Shown here: positions 35,749-44,254 of the stretch, piece after piece
How the letters are laid out: every line of letters starts with the position of its first letter
How positions within the stretch are numbered: the stretch's first letter is position 1
Origin: Tenacibaculum singaporense
Lineage (GTDB): Bacteria; Bacteroidota; Bacteroidia; Flavobacteriales; Flavobacteriaceae
Reading direction: 5' to 3'
NCBI RefSeq assembly: GCF_003867015.1
Contig: NZ_CP032548.1
Location: 1,741,001 to 1,805,000 of the forward strand
DNA length: 64,000 nucleotides
Notes under the pieces: generated by a model
What the model was told of the DNA's origin: nothing
What the model saw: only the letters and a program-made list of their open reading frames with translations
Database searches by the model: none
Program-made: the position numbers and the translations under genes

Positions 35749-37087
35749 TATAGTATTTACGTTGTTTTTAGCAGGCTTAACAACAGTTAATGCACAAGGA
35801 ACAAAAGTAGATGGTGTTGCTGTGGTGGTAGGTAAAAACATTGTTTTAGATTCTGATATAGATAAGTTTAAGCAAGAAGTAGAGTTAAGAAGTGAAGGAA
35901 AAGTAAAGATATCTGACTGTGAAATGTTAGAAGAATTAATGCAACAAAAACTATTAGCTCATCATGCAATTATTGATAGTGTAACAGTATCTCAATCTGA
36001 AATTGATAGTAGAGTAGATAGAAGTATTGCTTTTTTTACACAAGAATATGGAAGTGAAGAAAAAGTGGTTGAAGCTTATGGTTTTAATGATGTTGAAGAT
36101 TTAAAGAAAGAACTAGGTAGAGTTCAAAGAGAGAATTTACTAATAGAAAAAGAACAGCAAAAGATCACTGAAAATATTGACGTAACTCCAGAAGAAATTC
36201 GCATCTATTTTAAAGGATTACAAGATAAGGGAGAGCTTCCTGAAATACCAGCTGAAGTTCAATTGCAACAATTAGTAGTTAAAGCAGAACCAACAGAAGA
36301 AGAGAAAGAGCGTGTAATAAACAAATTAAAAGAAATAAAAAAAGAAATAGAAAACGGTGCAAGTTTTAAGTTGAAAGCAATTATTAACTCAGAAGATCCA
36401 GGAGTAGCTCAAAATGGTGGGAAATATGTAATTACAAAAGATAGTCCATTTATTAAAGAGTTTAAAGAAACAGCATTTTCATTGGATGTAAATCAAATCT
36501 CAGAGCCTATTAAATCAGCCTTCGGATACCATATACTTCAACTGCATAAAATTAAAGGTAATCAACGAGAAGTATCTCATATTTTAATGCAACCTGAAGT
36601 TTCTGATGAAAAATTAAATGAAACTAAAGAACAAATAGAAAAGATAGTAGCTGATATAAAAGAAGAGAAAATAACTTTTGAAGAAGCTGTAAAGAAATAT
36701 TCTGAGGATGAAGAAACAAAAAATAGTGCAGGTATTATAATGAATCCTTATACTCAAGAACCAACTTTTGAGTTAACGAGAATGCCGCCTGAGCTATTCG
36801 CAAGAATTAGTGAGTTGAAAAAAGGTGATTTGTCTGATATTTTTTATGATGAAACACGAGAAGGAGAAAAAATGTATAAAGTAATTTTATTAAAAGATAA
36901 AACAGATACACATAAAGCTGATTTAGTAGATGACTATGTAAGAATGCAAGAATTTGCTCTTGCTAAGAAAAAAGAAGAAGAAATTACAAAATGGACCAAG
37001 GATAAAATCCAAGAAACTTACCTAAAATTAAGTAACGATTATAAGAAGTGTACTTTCAAGAAAGATTGGAAGAAAGAAAACAAATAA
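35714..37087 (+). CDS. surA: SurA-type peptidyl-prolyl isomerase/chaperone
   Basis: A 457-residue exported protein (signal VFTLFLAGLTTVNAQG). The SurA N-domain begins KVDGVAVVVGKNIVLDSDIDKF. Two parvulin domains follow: AEVQLQQLVVKAEP ... IKSAFGYHILQLHKI, which is more degenerate, and QREVSHILMQPEVS ... LKKGDLSDIFY. It escorts outer-membrane proteins through the periplasm. An ATG one codon earlier (35711) is equally possible. The start overlaps the preceding lipoprotein gene by 35 bp. Confidence 0.88.
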   Translation: MQLKTRTLKNISIVFTLFLAGLTTVNAQGTKVDGVAVVVGKNIVLDSDIDKFKQEVELRSEGKVKISDCEMLEELMQQKLLAHHAIIDSVTVSQSEIDSRVDRSIAFFTQEYGSEEKVVEAYGFNDVEDLKKELGRVQRENLLIEKEQQKITENIDVTPEEIRIYFKGLQDKGELPEIPAEVQLQQLVVKAEPTEEEKERVINKLKEIKKEIENGASFKLKAIINSEDPGVAQNGGKYVITKDSPFIKEFKETAFSLDVNQISEPIKSAFGYHILQLHKIKGNQREVSHILMQPEVSDEKLNETKEQIEKIVADIKEEKITFEEAVKKYSEDEETKNSAGIIMNPYTQEPTFELTRMPPELFARISELKKGDLSDIFYDETREGEKMYKVILLKDKTDTHKADLVDDYVRMQEFALAKKKEEEITKWTKDKIQETYLKLSNDYKKCTFKKDWKKENK

Positions 37088-37112
37088 GAAATAATAAATT
37101 TAGTATATTGTC

Positions 37113-37132
37113 ATTCCCGCGAGAGCGGGAAT
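37113..37132. repeat. Short perfect inverted repeat (ATTCCCGC/GCGGGAAT)
   Basis: Eight-base arms around a gaga tetraloop in the surA-MoxR gap. It is G+C-rich in an AT-rich setting and of a type commonly dispersed between genes in this phylum. It could also slow transcription after surA, but there is no T-run. Confidence 0.6.
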
Positions 37133-37187
37133 TTCATTTTATAAAAGTTTGTAATTAAATTTATTGAACAAAGAAAAATTTTGATTT

Positions 37188-38141
37188 ATGTCTGACGTAA
37201 CAGCAGTAAACACACTTGTAGAAAAATATAGTCAACTACAACAAGAAATAGGTAAGGTTATAATAGGTCAGCAAGAAGCTGTAAACTATACATTACTTTC
37301 AATTTTTTGTGGAGGACATTCGTTGTTAATTGGAGTACCAGGATTGGCAAAAACCTTATTAGTAAATACAATTTCTAGCGCATTAGGGTTGAATTTTAAT
37401 AGAATTCAGTTTACTCCAGATTTAATGCCTTCTGATATTTTAGGAAGTGAAATTTTAGACGAAACACGTCATTTTAAATTTATAAAAGGACCAATTTTCT
37501 CAAACATTATTTTAGCAGATGAAATAAACCGTACACCACCTAAAACACAAGCAGCTTTACTAGAGGCTATGCAAGAAAAGTCGGTAACTGTAGCAGGACA
37601 TCATTATAAGTTAGAGCTACCATTTTTTGTATTAGCTACACAAAACCCTATTGAGCAAGAAGGAACGTATCCGTTACCTGAAGCTCAGTTAGACCGTTTT
37701 ATGTTTTCAATTAACTTAGAGTATCCAAGCTTTGAAGAAGAGGTACAAGTGGTAAAAAATACGACATCAATAGCTGAACAAACAGTCAACGCTATTTTTT
37801 CTTCAGAAGAAATTATTGAAGTCCAAAAGTTAATACGTAAAATTCCTGTAGCAGATAATGTAGTTGAGTATGCTGTTGGTTTGGTGGGTAAAACACGTCC
37901 TAATTCAGATAAAGCTACTGAATTAATTAAAAAATACATCGATTGGGGAGCAGGACCAAGAGCTTCACAAAACTTAATTTTAGCAGCCAAAGCACACGCA
38001 GCGGTACATGGGAAATATTCTCCAGACATTGAAGATGTTCAAGCGGTAGCAATTCCTATCTTATCACATAGAATTGTGAAAAATTATAAAGCAGAGGCAG
38101 AAGGAGTGACGGTAAAAGAAATTATAAATTCTCTATTTTAA
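37188..38141 (+). CDS. MoxR family AAA+ ATPase
   Basis: A 317-residue chaperone-like ATPase. Walker A is LLIGVPGLAKTLLV, Walker B region ILADEINRTPPKTQAALLEAMQE, sensor 1 LATQNPIEQEGTYPLPEAQLDRFMF, with the MoxR lid domain at the C-terminus. MoxR proteins help insert metals or assemble complexes with VWA-domain proteins; in Bacteroidota they are often part of the bat aerotolerance cluster, but no DUF58 or VWA gene follows here. It lies 1 bp before the NTF2-like lipoprotein gene. Confidence 0.93.
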   Translation: MSDVTAVNTLVEKYSQLQQEIGKVIIGQQEAVNYTLLSIFCGGHSLLIGVPGLAKTLLVNTISSALGLNFNRIQFTPDLMPSDILGSEILDETRHFKFIKGPIFSNIILADEINRTPPKTQAALLEAMQEKSVTVAGHHYKLELPFFVLATQNPIEQEGTYPLPEAQLDRFMFSINLEYPSFEEEVQVVKNTTSIAEQTVNAIFSSEEIIEVQKLIRKIPVADNVVEYAVGLVGKTRPNSDKATELIKKYIDWGAGPRASQNLILAAKAHAAVHGKYSPDIEDVQAVAIPILSHRIVKNYKAEAEGVTVKEIINSLF

Positions 38142-38142
38142 A

Positions 38143-38589
38143 ATGAAAAATTTTTTAAGTATTGTTTTTTTAGTGATATTATTTGCTTCATGTAAGCAAG
38201 AAGTAGCCAAAACCGTTTCTGAAGAAACAGAAAAACAAGAGATTTTATCGGTGATGAAGGCACAAGAAGTAGCTTGGTCAAATCACGATTTAGAAGGTTT
38301 TATGCAAGGGTATTGGAAAAGTGATTCATTAAAGTTTTACGGACGAAACGGAATAACTTTTGGATGGCAAAAAACCTTAGATAACTATAAAAAAGGGTAT
38401 CCAACAAAAGAACACTCAGGAACATTAACTTTTAAGATTAATGATATTTCTAAAATTACTGAAGGAGCTTATTCAGTTATGGGTGAATATCATTTAAAAA
38501 GAACTGTAGGTGACGCTGATGGCGTTTTTATGATAATCTATAAGAAGATACAAGGCGAATGGAAAATCATTGCAGATACTTCGTGTTAA
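38143..38589 (+). CDS. NTF2-like (DUF4440/SnoaL-type) lipoprotein
   Basis: A 148-residue lipoprotein (signal ending VILFASC, Cys17). The mature part has the cone-shaped NTF2-like pattern: an N-terminal helix with VMKAQEVAWSNHDLEGFMQGYW, then strands ending GVFMIIYKKIQGEWKIIADTS. Many relatives are ligand-binding or scaffold domains of unknown role. It is cotranscribed with MoxR and, 10 bp downstream, a TPM protein. Confidence 0.8.
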   Translation: MKNFLSIVFLVILFASCKQEVAKTVSEETEKQEILSVMKAQEVAWSNHDLEGFMQGYWKSDSLKFYGRNGITFGWQKTLDNYKKGYPTKEHSGTLTFKINDISKITEGAYSVMGEYHLKRTVGDADGVFMIIYKKIQGEWKIIADTSC

Positions 38590-38599
38590 ATTAAGAGAA

Positions 38600-39127
38600 A
38601 TGAAAAAAGAAAAAGTTATAGTAATACTACTCCTAATAATAACAGTATTCTCATGTAAAAACACAGAGAATGAGAAGGAAGTTATTTTTTTTAATAAGTC
38701 AAAAGAAGTTGTTCAGAGTAAGTTTCCCTTTCCGATTGGTTATGTAAATGATTATGAAGATGTGTTTACAAAAGAGGAAGAAGAGAAGTTAGAAAAACTA
38801 ATTGATGATTATGAAAAAGAATCAACAAATGTTATAGCAGTTGTTACTATAAGTAGTTATGATCCTTATAAAAATATTGAAGATTACTCTTTAGCTTTAG
38901 CTAATGATTGGGGAGTAGGTAGAAAAGATAAGAATAATGGTTTAACAATTGTTATTAATAAATTAAAAAGAGAAATACGAATATCTACGGGGTTAGGAAC
39001 AGAAAAAACACTTACAGATGAAATCTGTAAAAAAGTAATTGATAGTGTAATAATTCCAGAGTTTAAAAATGAGAAATACTACGAAGGAGTTGAGAAAGGA
39101 ATTCGTAGTTTAATTAAACAGTGGTAA
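38600..39127 (+). CDS. TPM-domain lipoprotein
   Basis: A 175-residue lipoprotein (signal IITVFSC, Cys19). The TPM domain covers about residues 50-165: YVNDYEDVFTKEEEEKLEKLIDDYE, then NVIAVVTISSYDP and NDWGVGRKDKNNGLTIVINKLKREIRISTG. Relatives (YgcG/Rv2345/TLP18.3) are linked to membrane-protein quality or phosphatase activity. Most TPM proteins have a C-terminal membrane helix; this one instead ends after the domain and relies on the lipid anchor. The ATG at 38600 is preferred to 38570, which would precede the stop of the upstream gene and disturb the signal peptide. Confidence 0.83.
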   Translation: MKKEKVIVILLLIITVFSCKNTENEKEVIFFNKSKEVVQSKFPFPIGYVNDYEDVFTKEEEEKLEKLIDDYEKESTNVIAVVTISSYDPYKNIEDYSLALANDWGVGRKDKNNGLTIVINKLKREIRISTGLGTEKTLTDEICKKVIDSVIIPEFKNEKYYEGVEKGIRSLIKQW

Positions 39128-39142
39128 AAATATATCTTAAAC

Positions 39143-39180
39143 AAAAAAGAGAAATTTCAATCAAGAAATTTCTCTTTTTT
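39143..39180. terminator. Strong bidirectional terminator
   Basis: A 16-bp perfect stem (39143-39158 with 39165-39180), loop aatcaa. It serves the MoxR operon and the convergent dehydrogenase gene. Confidence 0.95.
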
Positions 39181-39201
39181 GTTTTATAAAGTTCTAAAGA
39201 A

Positions 39202-40089
39202 CTAAGAAAACATCTTAGCAACTTTCTCTGCTTTTCTACTTTCAGAATAATCGTAAAAACCTTCACCAGATTTCACTCCTAATTTACCAGCTGCAACCAT
39301 GTTTACTAATAACGGACATGGAGCATACTTAGGGTTTTTAAATCCATCATACATTACGTTTAAGATAGATAAACAAACATCTAACCCAATAAAATCAGCT
39401 AATTGTAATGGCCCCATTGGATGTGCCATTCCTAATTTCATTACAGTGTCAATTTCAGCAACACCAGCAACACCATTGTATAAAGTTTCAATACTTTCGT
39501 TAATCATTGGCATTAAAATACGATTGGCAACAAAACCAGGGTAATCATTTACTTCAACAGGAATTTTATTAATTTTCTTAGTTAAATCAACTGTAAAGTC
39601 CATTACTTCATCAGAAGTGTTGTATCCTCTAATGATTTCAACCAATTTCATAATTGGTACAGGATTCATAAAGTGCATCCCAATTACTTTTTCAGGTCTA
39701 TTGGTAGCTGCTGCAATTTGAGTAATTGAGATTGATGAAGTGTTGGTAGCTAAAATAGTATTCTCAGCACAAGCTTCATCTAAATCTTTAAAAATCTTAA
39801 GTTTTAAGTCAATATTTTCAGTAGCAGCCTCCACAACTAAACTAGTATTTTGTACCCCTTCTTTAATAGAAGTGTAGGTAGTAATATTGTTTAGGGTATT
39901 ATTTTTATCGTCTTCAGTAATTTTTTCTTTCGCTACCATTCTATCTAAGTTTTTAGTAATGGTTGCTAAACCTCTATCTAAGGCAGCTTGCGAAATGTCG
40001 ATAAGTTGAACATTGTATCCAAATTGAGCAAACGTATGCGCAATTCCATTTCCCATTGTTCCTGCTCCAATTACGGCGATATTTTTCAT
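39202..40089 (-). CDS. 3-hydroxybutyryl/3-hydroxyacyl-CoA dehydrogenase
   Basis: A 295-residue NAD(P)-dependent dehydrogenase of fatty acid or butyrate metabolism. The Rossmann start is VIGAGTMGNGIAHTFAQFGY, the catalytic His lies in GMHFMNPVPIMKLVEIIRG, and the C-terminal domain has MAHPMGPLQLADFIGLD. The length is typical of the single-domain PaaH/Hbd type. It may act in acyl-CoA degradation; no pathway partners are adjacent. Confidence 0.93.
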   Translation of the reverse strand: MKNIAVIGAGTMGNGIAHTFAQFGYNVQLIDISQAALDRGLATITKNLDRMVAKEKITEDDKNNTLNNITTYTSIKEGVQNTSLVVEAATENIDLKLKIFKDLDEACAENTILATNTSSISITQIAAATNRPEKVIGMHFMNPVPIMKLVEIIRGYNTSDEVMDFTVDLTKKINKIPVEVNDYPGFVANRILMPMINESIETLYNGVAGVAEIDTVMKLGMAHPMGPLQLADFIGLDVCLSILNVMYDGFKNPKYAPCPLLVNMVAAGKLGVKSGEGFYDYSESRKAEKVAKMFS

Positions 40090-40113
40090 GTTGTTGTATT
40101 TTGGTATTTATAT

Positions 40114-40219
40114 GGGCGTTCCCCTTTGGGGCGGGCTTTCCGCTACAATCTTTTTTGTTATAATCTTTGCTTTGCGAAGCATAACAAAAAAAGGATTTTC
40201 ACTGCAATCCCTAACGCGG
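40114..40219. repeat. Interspersed palindromic repeat element of the Flavobacteriaceae type
   Basis: About 105 bp with matching ends (GGGCGTT near 40114, AACGC near 40213-40217) and an inner stem (atcttttttgttat around 40149-40162 with ataacaaaaaaggat around 40181-40195, one bulged base). The words GCGGGCTTTCCGCTACAATC and CACTGCAATCCCTAACGC are ones I recall as a dispersed intergenic repeat in Flavobacteriaceae. It lies between the dehydrogenase and the Gfo/Idh oxidoreductase. Confidence 0.7.
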
Positions 40220-40242
40220 TTGTTACTTATTTACTTTATACG

Positions 40243-41202
40243 TTAAAAACAGTCTATAATCTGATGTGCTACACGTAAAGCTTCAGTACCTTGGCGTAAT
40301 GAAACAATAGGAGTAGTGTTATTCTTAATAGCATCTGCAAACGATTCTAATTCATCTAAAATAGCGTTGTTAGCTACCACTTCAGGATTGTCATAGTAAA
40401 TTTGCTTTTTAACTCCCTCAGCATTTTGTAAAATCATAGCAAACTCATCAGGATTTTCTGGTACATCTTTCATTCTAACAACTTCAGATTTCTTTTCTAA
40501 GAAGTTTACTGAAATGTATGCATCTCTTTGGAAAAAACGGCTCTTACGCATGTTTTTCATCGAAATTCTACTTGCTGTTAGGTTCGCAACACAACCGTTT
40601 TCAAATTCAATACGCGCATTGGCGATATCAGGAGTTTCTGAAATTACTGATACACCACTAGCATGAACACTTTTTACTTTTGATTTTACTACCGATAAAA
40701 TAATATCAATATCATGAATCATTAAATCTAAAACTACAGGTACATCTGTTCCTCTAGGGTTAAATTCAGCTAAGCGATGTGTTTCAATAAACATTGGTGT
40801 GTCAATCAAATCTTTTACAGCCATAAAAGCAGGGTTAAAACGCTCTACATGTCCAACTTGACCACGAACATGGTGTTGACTTGCCAACGTTCTTATAGCT
40901 TCAGCTTCTAACACTGTATTCGTAATAGGCTTTTCAATAAAAATATGTTTTCCTTTTTCAATGGCTTGTTTGGCACAATCGAAGTGAGAAAGTGTTGGAG
41001 TAACAATATCAACTACTTCAACAGCATCAATTAATGCTTCTACTGAATCGAATAATTTATAACCGAACTCATCAGCTACCTTTTGTGCATTTTCTGTAAA
41101 AGGGTCATAAAACCCTACTAATTCATATTTTTCTGATTGTTGTAACAAACGCAAATGGATTTTTCCTAAGTGACCTGCGCCTAAAACTCCAGCTTTTAAC
41201 AT
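40243..41202 (-). CDS. Gfo/Idh/MocA family oxidoreductase
   Basis: A 319-residue NAD(P)-dependent oxidoreductase. It begins AGVLGAGHLGKIHLRLLQQ (Rossmann fold), has IEKGKHIFIEKPIT with the catalytic-region Lys, and a C-terminal alpha/beta domain (about 130 onward). The substrate, probably a sugar or inositol derivative, cannot be assigned. A TATCTTTG box on the minus strand at 41274-41281 would drive it with a leader of about 65 nt. Confidence 0.87.
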   Translation of the reverse strand: MLKAGVLGAGHLGKIHLRLLQQSEKYELVGFYDPFTENAQKVADEFGYKLFDSVEALIDAVEVVDIVTPTLSHFDCAKQAIEKGKHIFIEKPITNTVLEAEAIRTLASQHHVRGQVGHVERFNPAFMAVKDLIDTPMFIETHRLAEFNPRGTDVPVVLDLMIHDIDIILSVVKSKVKSVHASGVSVISETPDIANARIEFENGCVANLTASRISMKNMRKSRFFQRDAYISVNFLEKKSEVVRMKDVPENPDEFAMILQNAEGVKKQIYYDNPEVVANNAILDELESFADAIKNNTTPIVSLRQGTEALRVAHQIIDCF

Positions 41203-41421
41203 AAGTGAAAGATTATTAGTTATTTGATTGGTTTGTTGAAAAAGAAATGATTTCTACAAAAAATCAACGCAAACAAAGATACACTTTTATACAGATTTAT
41301 TACTACTTTTATCCTCCCGAAATTTTATAATTAGTAAGCCCTATAATGGGGATTTAAAATAAGAGATAATAGGTTTTATAGTAATTTAACTAGTAATTCC
41401 TGTTGGTAGTGTAATGTAAGA

Positions 41422-42063
41422 ATGAAGGATACAACCAAACATCAAGGACTTAGAAATCAATTAGCAAACGTTTTAGAAGCAAAAGGAATTAATGACGAGA
41501 GAGTATTAAAAGCTATCAGAAAAATTCCAAGACATTTGTTTATGGATAGTAGTTTTGAAGCGCATGCGTATCAAGACAAAGCTTTTCCTATTGCTGCTGA
41601 ACAAACAATTTCTCAGCCTTATACAGTAGCGTTTCAATCACAAGTATTAGAGGTAAAGCCAGGAGAAAAAGTATTAGAAATAGGAACCGGATCTGGATAC
41701 CAAACAGCAGTATTGTTAGAATTGGACGCAGAGGTGTATTCAATAGAAAGACAACATGAGTTGTTTAAAAAAACTTCGATGTTTTTACCAAAATTGGGAT
41801 ATAAACCTAAGCGATTTATCTTTGGAGATGGTTATAAAGGATTGCCAGAGGAAGCTCCTTTTGATAAAATTATTGTTACAGCTGGAGCTCCGTATGTACC
41901 TAAAGCATTACTGGGGCAAATTAAAGTAGGAGGTAGGTTGTTGATTCCCGTGGGAGATAAAGAACAAGTAATGACTTTGTTTATTAGAAAATCACCAAAA
42001 GAATTTGAAAAACATGAGTTAGGTGCTTTTAGGTTTGTACCAATGTTAAAAAAGAAAAATTAA
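41422..42063 (+). CDS. pcm: Protein-L-isoaspartate O-methyltransferase
   Basis: A 213-residue repair enzyme that methylates isoaspartyl residues in aged proteins. Motifs: RKIPRHLFMDSSFEAHAYQD, TISQPYTVAFQSQVLEV and the SAM loop VLEIGTGSGYQTAVLLEL, then DKIIVTAGAPYVPKALL. The ATG at 41422 gives the normal length. Confidence 0.95.
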   Translation: MKDTTKHQGLRNQLANVLEAKGINDERVLKAIRKIPRHLFMDSSFEAHAYQDKAFPIAAEQTISQPYTVAFQSQVLEVKPGEKVLEIGTGSGYQTAVLLELDAEVYSIERQHELFKKTSMFLPKLGYKPKRFIFGDGYKGLPEEAPFDKIIVTAGAPYVPKALLGQIKVGGRLLIPVGDKEQVMTLFIRKSPKEFEKHELGAFRFVPMLKKKN

Positions 42064-42084
42064 TTATTAAAACTAAATTATATT

Positions 42085-42204
42085 ATGAAAAAAGAAAATA
42101 AAAGAATGTATTACGTTATTACTGGGGTAGCAATAATGTTATTACTAGTAATGGTGTTTGCTTTTGAAAAAGGAGCATTATTAGGAGAGATTATAGCAAA
42201 GTAA
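42085..42204 (+). CDS. 39-residue single-helix membrane peptide
   Basis: A short frame just after pcm with a basic start (MKKENKRM), one strongly hydrophobic helix (YYVITGVAIMLLLVMVFAF) and a small tail ending GEIIAK. It starts 21 bp after the pcm stop and ends just before a strong terminator, so it is positioned as the second gene of a pcm unit. I recognise no family. The sharp polar-hydrophobic-polar pattern and the terminator at 42231 are the reasons to call it a gene. Confidence 0.55.
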   Translation: MKKENKRMYYVITGVAIMLLLVMVFAFEKGALLGEIIAK

Positions 42205-42230
42205 AAACCGATATATAAAATAAAATCAAG

Positions 42231-42260
42231 TCCTTTTCTGTCTTAGAAAAGGATTTTTTG
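42231..42260 (+). terminator. Terminator of the pcm unit
   Basis: A 9-bp stem (42231-42239 with 42245-42253), loop gtctt, then TTTTTTG. Confidence 0.88.
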
Positions 42261-42281
42261 TTGTAAGAAGTTTAAAATAAA

Positions 42282-42305
42282 AAATCCGCCTAAAAAAGCG
42301 GATTT
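42282..42305 (-). terminator. Terminator of the small lipoprotein gene
   Basis: An 8-bp stem (42282-42289 with 42298-42305). On the minus strand it is followed by a T-run. Confidence 0.82.
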
Positions 42306-42332
42306 ATTGAATTTGAATAAAGAAACATCAAC

Positions 42333-42506
42333 TTATTCAGCGATTGCTATTTCAGTTGCATCTGCAACTACTATCTCTTGCTGTTGATGTTGTTTTTGTT
42401 TGTTTTGATTAGTTTTTGCTAATCCGCAAGGACTAGTACTTCCGCAAGAAGAAAAACCTAATAAACTAACAGTACAAATTGCAATAAATACTACTTTTTT
42501 CATCAT
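42333..42506 (-). CDS. Small lipoprotein, Gln-rich
   Basis: A 57-residue lipoprotein with signal VSLLGFSSC (Cys21), then a polar, Gln/Lys-rich segment (NQNKQKQHQQQ) and an acidic hydrophobic end. No family is recognised. The start at 42506 gives a proper signal peptide; the longer frame to 42527 overlaps the upstream gene. It directly follows the signal-less binding protein gene by 17 bp and may be the last gene of that operon. Confidence 0.6.
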   Translation of the reverse strand: MMKKVVFIAICTVSLLGFSSCGSTSPCGLAKTNQNKQKQHQQQEIVVADATEIAIAE

Positions 42507-42523
42507 TTTCTGTTTTATAAAAA

Positions 42524-43384
42524 TCAAATATACATATTTCTGATTAAGTCACCAGAATTTTCCTTCCTTTCAATAACGTTGAACTCTACCATTTTATTTT
42601 GTATGTCCGTAATTAAATTTTCGGAAATAGCTTCGCCATCATTCCATTCAGTAATAGATAACCATTCCTGAATGTCATCTATTTGTTGTTCATACCTATA
42701 GGAAAGAACTTCATCAATATTATCAAAGTCTTTAAAGTCTTTAGTACAAGCGTTAATGATATCGTGTACTTTTTTTACTTCCTCAAAATTATTTTCTAAG
42801 ATTTCATCACGAACAGCAATTACAAAACAAGGCCATGGGGTAGGGCAGTTACCAACTCTTCTAAAAGTACCGTTATCAACCAATGGTTTCGTGGTAAAGT
42901 GTTCCCACATAAAATAATCGGCTTCTCCATTAGTTAAAGCATCTATTCCTCCTTGTAAATCTCCAACTACTTTAAATTGCAGTTTACTAACGTCCCAACC
43001 ATTGTTATGAGCATTTACAATTGCCATAAGTTGAGAACCAGAACCAAATCGGCTAATGGCTACTGTGGCATTCTCTAAATCATCAATGTTTTTGAATTTA
43101 GAGTTCGCAGCAACATGAATTCCCCAAACAAGTGGACTTTTTACAAAAGTTTGTGTAATTTTTGAAGGATTTCCATTAATAATATCTTTAATAATTCCTT
43201 CAGTAAGCACCAAGGCTATGTCAACTTCACCAGAGCGTAAAGCTTTCGTCATAGCTCCAGTACCTCCAGGATAATCTTTCCAGCGTAAGTTGATTCCTTC
43301 TTTGGTGTATTCTTTATTTTTCAATGTGATGTACCATGGATAATTAAAATGTTCTGGAACACCACCTATTTTTAATTTCAGCAT
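42524..43384 (-). CDS. Signal-less periplasmic-binding-fold protein (NMT1/SsuA-like)
   Basis: A 286-residue protein with a type 2 periplasmic-binding fold: LKIGGVPEHFNYPWYITLKN, GGTGAMTKALRSGEVDIALVLTEG and GDLQGGIDALTNGEADYFMWEHFTTKPLV resemble NMT1/ABC-transporter substrate-binding proteins. It starts at its first fold residues with no signal peptide or lipobox and has no permease or ATPase neighbour, so it is probably cytoplasmic and acts as an enzyme or sensor (compare the MqnA/MqnD and THI5 folds; I do not claim either activity). It follows a nucleoside phosphorylase gene with no gap. Confidence 0.72.
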   Translation of the reverse strand: MLKLKIGGVPEHFNYPWYITLKNKEYTKEGINLRWKDYPGGTGAMTKALRSGEVDIALVLTEGIIKDIINGNPSKITQTFVKSPLVWGIHVAANSKFKNIDDLENATVAISRFGSGSQLMAIVNAHNNGWDVSKLQFKVVGDLQGGIDALTNGEADYFMWEHFTTKPLVDNGTFRRVGNCPTPWPCFVIAVRDEILENNFEEVKKVHDIINACTKDFKDFDNIDEVLSYRYEQQIDDIQEWLSITEWNDGEAISENLITDIQNKMVEFNVIERKENSGDLIRNMYI

Positions 43385-44254
43385 TTATTCAACTAATTTA
43401 TCTAGGGTATATGCAATCAAATCATTTACTACTTTGTACGGGTCTTTACTAAATGTTCCGTTGGCTCTGTTAGCAATAATAGCATTCATTGATGCTGCAT
43501 TATGACCTAGTAGTTTAGCCAACCCATAAATGGCTGATGTTTCCATTTCAAGGTTGGTAATTCGATTGTTATTATAGTTAAAACTATCAATCTTCTTATT
43601 TAAATCGGGGTCTTGCAAAGGTAAGCGTAAAACACGTCCTTGAGGTCCATAAAAACCACCAGCGGTAGCTGTAATTCCTTTATATACCTTGTTAGATGCT
43701 AATTTGTCTTCTAAAGCTTTTCCATTAGAAACAATTAATGGATATGATTTTTTTGCACTCCAATTAGTATGTTTTATAAAAGCTTCTTCTATATCTGGAT
43801 GTGAAATTTCATCTACTTGATACGATTGTAACATCCCGTTTAAATCCAACCCATGAGAGCTTAATAAAAAGCTGTCAACAGGAATATCGGCATGTAAAGA
43901 ACCAGAAGTTCCAATTCTTGTAATGTTTAATTGTGTATGTTTTTCTTTAGCTCTACGTGTGCTTAAATCGATATTAACTAAAGCATCTAACTCGTTTAAA
44001 ACGATATCAATATTATCAGGACCTATTCCTGTAGAAATTACAGAAATCCTTTTTCCTTTATAGGTACCAGTAGTGGTTTTAAATTCTCTTTTTTGTGTGC
44101 TAAACTCTATAGTATCAAAGTGTTTGGTAACTTTATCGACACGATATTGATCTCCAACAAAAATGATATCGGTAGCAATATGTTCAGGTCTTAAATTCAA
44201 ATGGTAAATACTACCATCTGGATTTAAGATGAGCTCAGAATGTTGTATACTCAT
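43385..44254 (-). CDS. Nucleoside phosphorylase (PNP/UDP family)
   Basis: A 289-residue phosphorylase that splits a nucleoside with phosphate into base and ribose-1-phosphate. Motifs: the phosphate-site TRIGTSGSLHADIPV, and LEMETSAIYGLAKLLGH, the Met-Glu ribose-binding signature. The uridine-type subfamily is likely, but the base is not certain. It is the middle gene of a close-packed trio with the DUF1835 protein upstream and the binding-fold protein downstream. Confidence 0.87.
   Translation of the reverse strand: MSIQHSELILNPDGSIYHLNLRPEHIATDIIFVGDQYRVDKVTKHFDTIEFSTQKREFKTTTGTYKGKRISVISTGIGPDNIDIVLNELDALVNIDLSTRRAKEKHTQLNITRIGTSGSLHADIPVDSFLLSSHGLDLNGMLQSYQVDEISHPDIEEAFIKHTNWSAKKSYPLIVSNGKALEDKLASNKVYKGITATAGGFYGPQGRVLRLPLQDPDLNKKIDSFNYNNNRITNLEMETSAIYGLAKLLGHNAASMNAIIANRANGTFSKDPYKVVNDLIAYTLDKLVE

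Noticed and set aside
37188-38141. Bat aerotolerance operon
   Set aside because: MoxR is present, but no DUF58, VWA or BatD-type gene follows; the next genes are NTF2-like and TPM lipoproteins.
42524-43384. Substrate-binding subunit of an ABC importer
   Set aside because: There is no signal peptide or lipobox and no permease or ATPase gene nearby.
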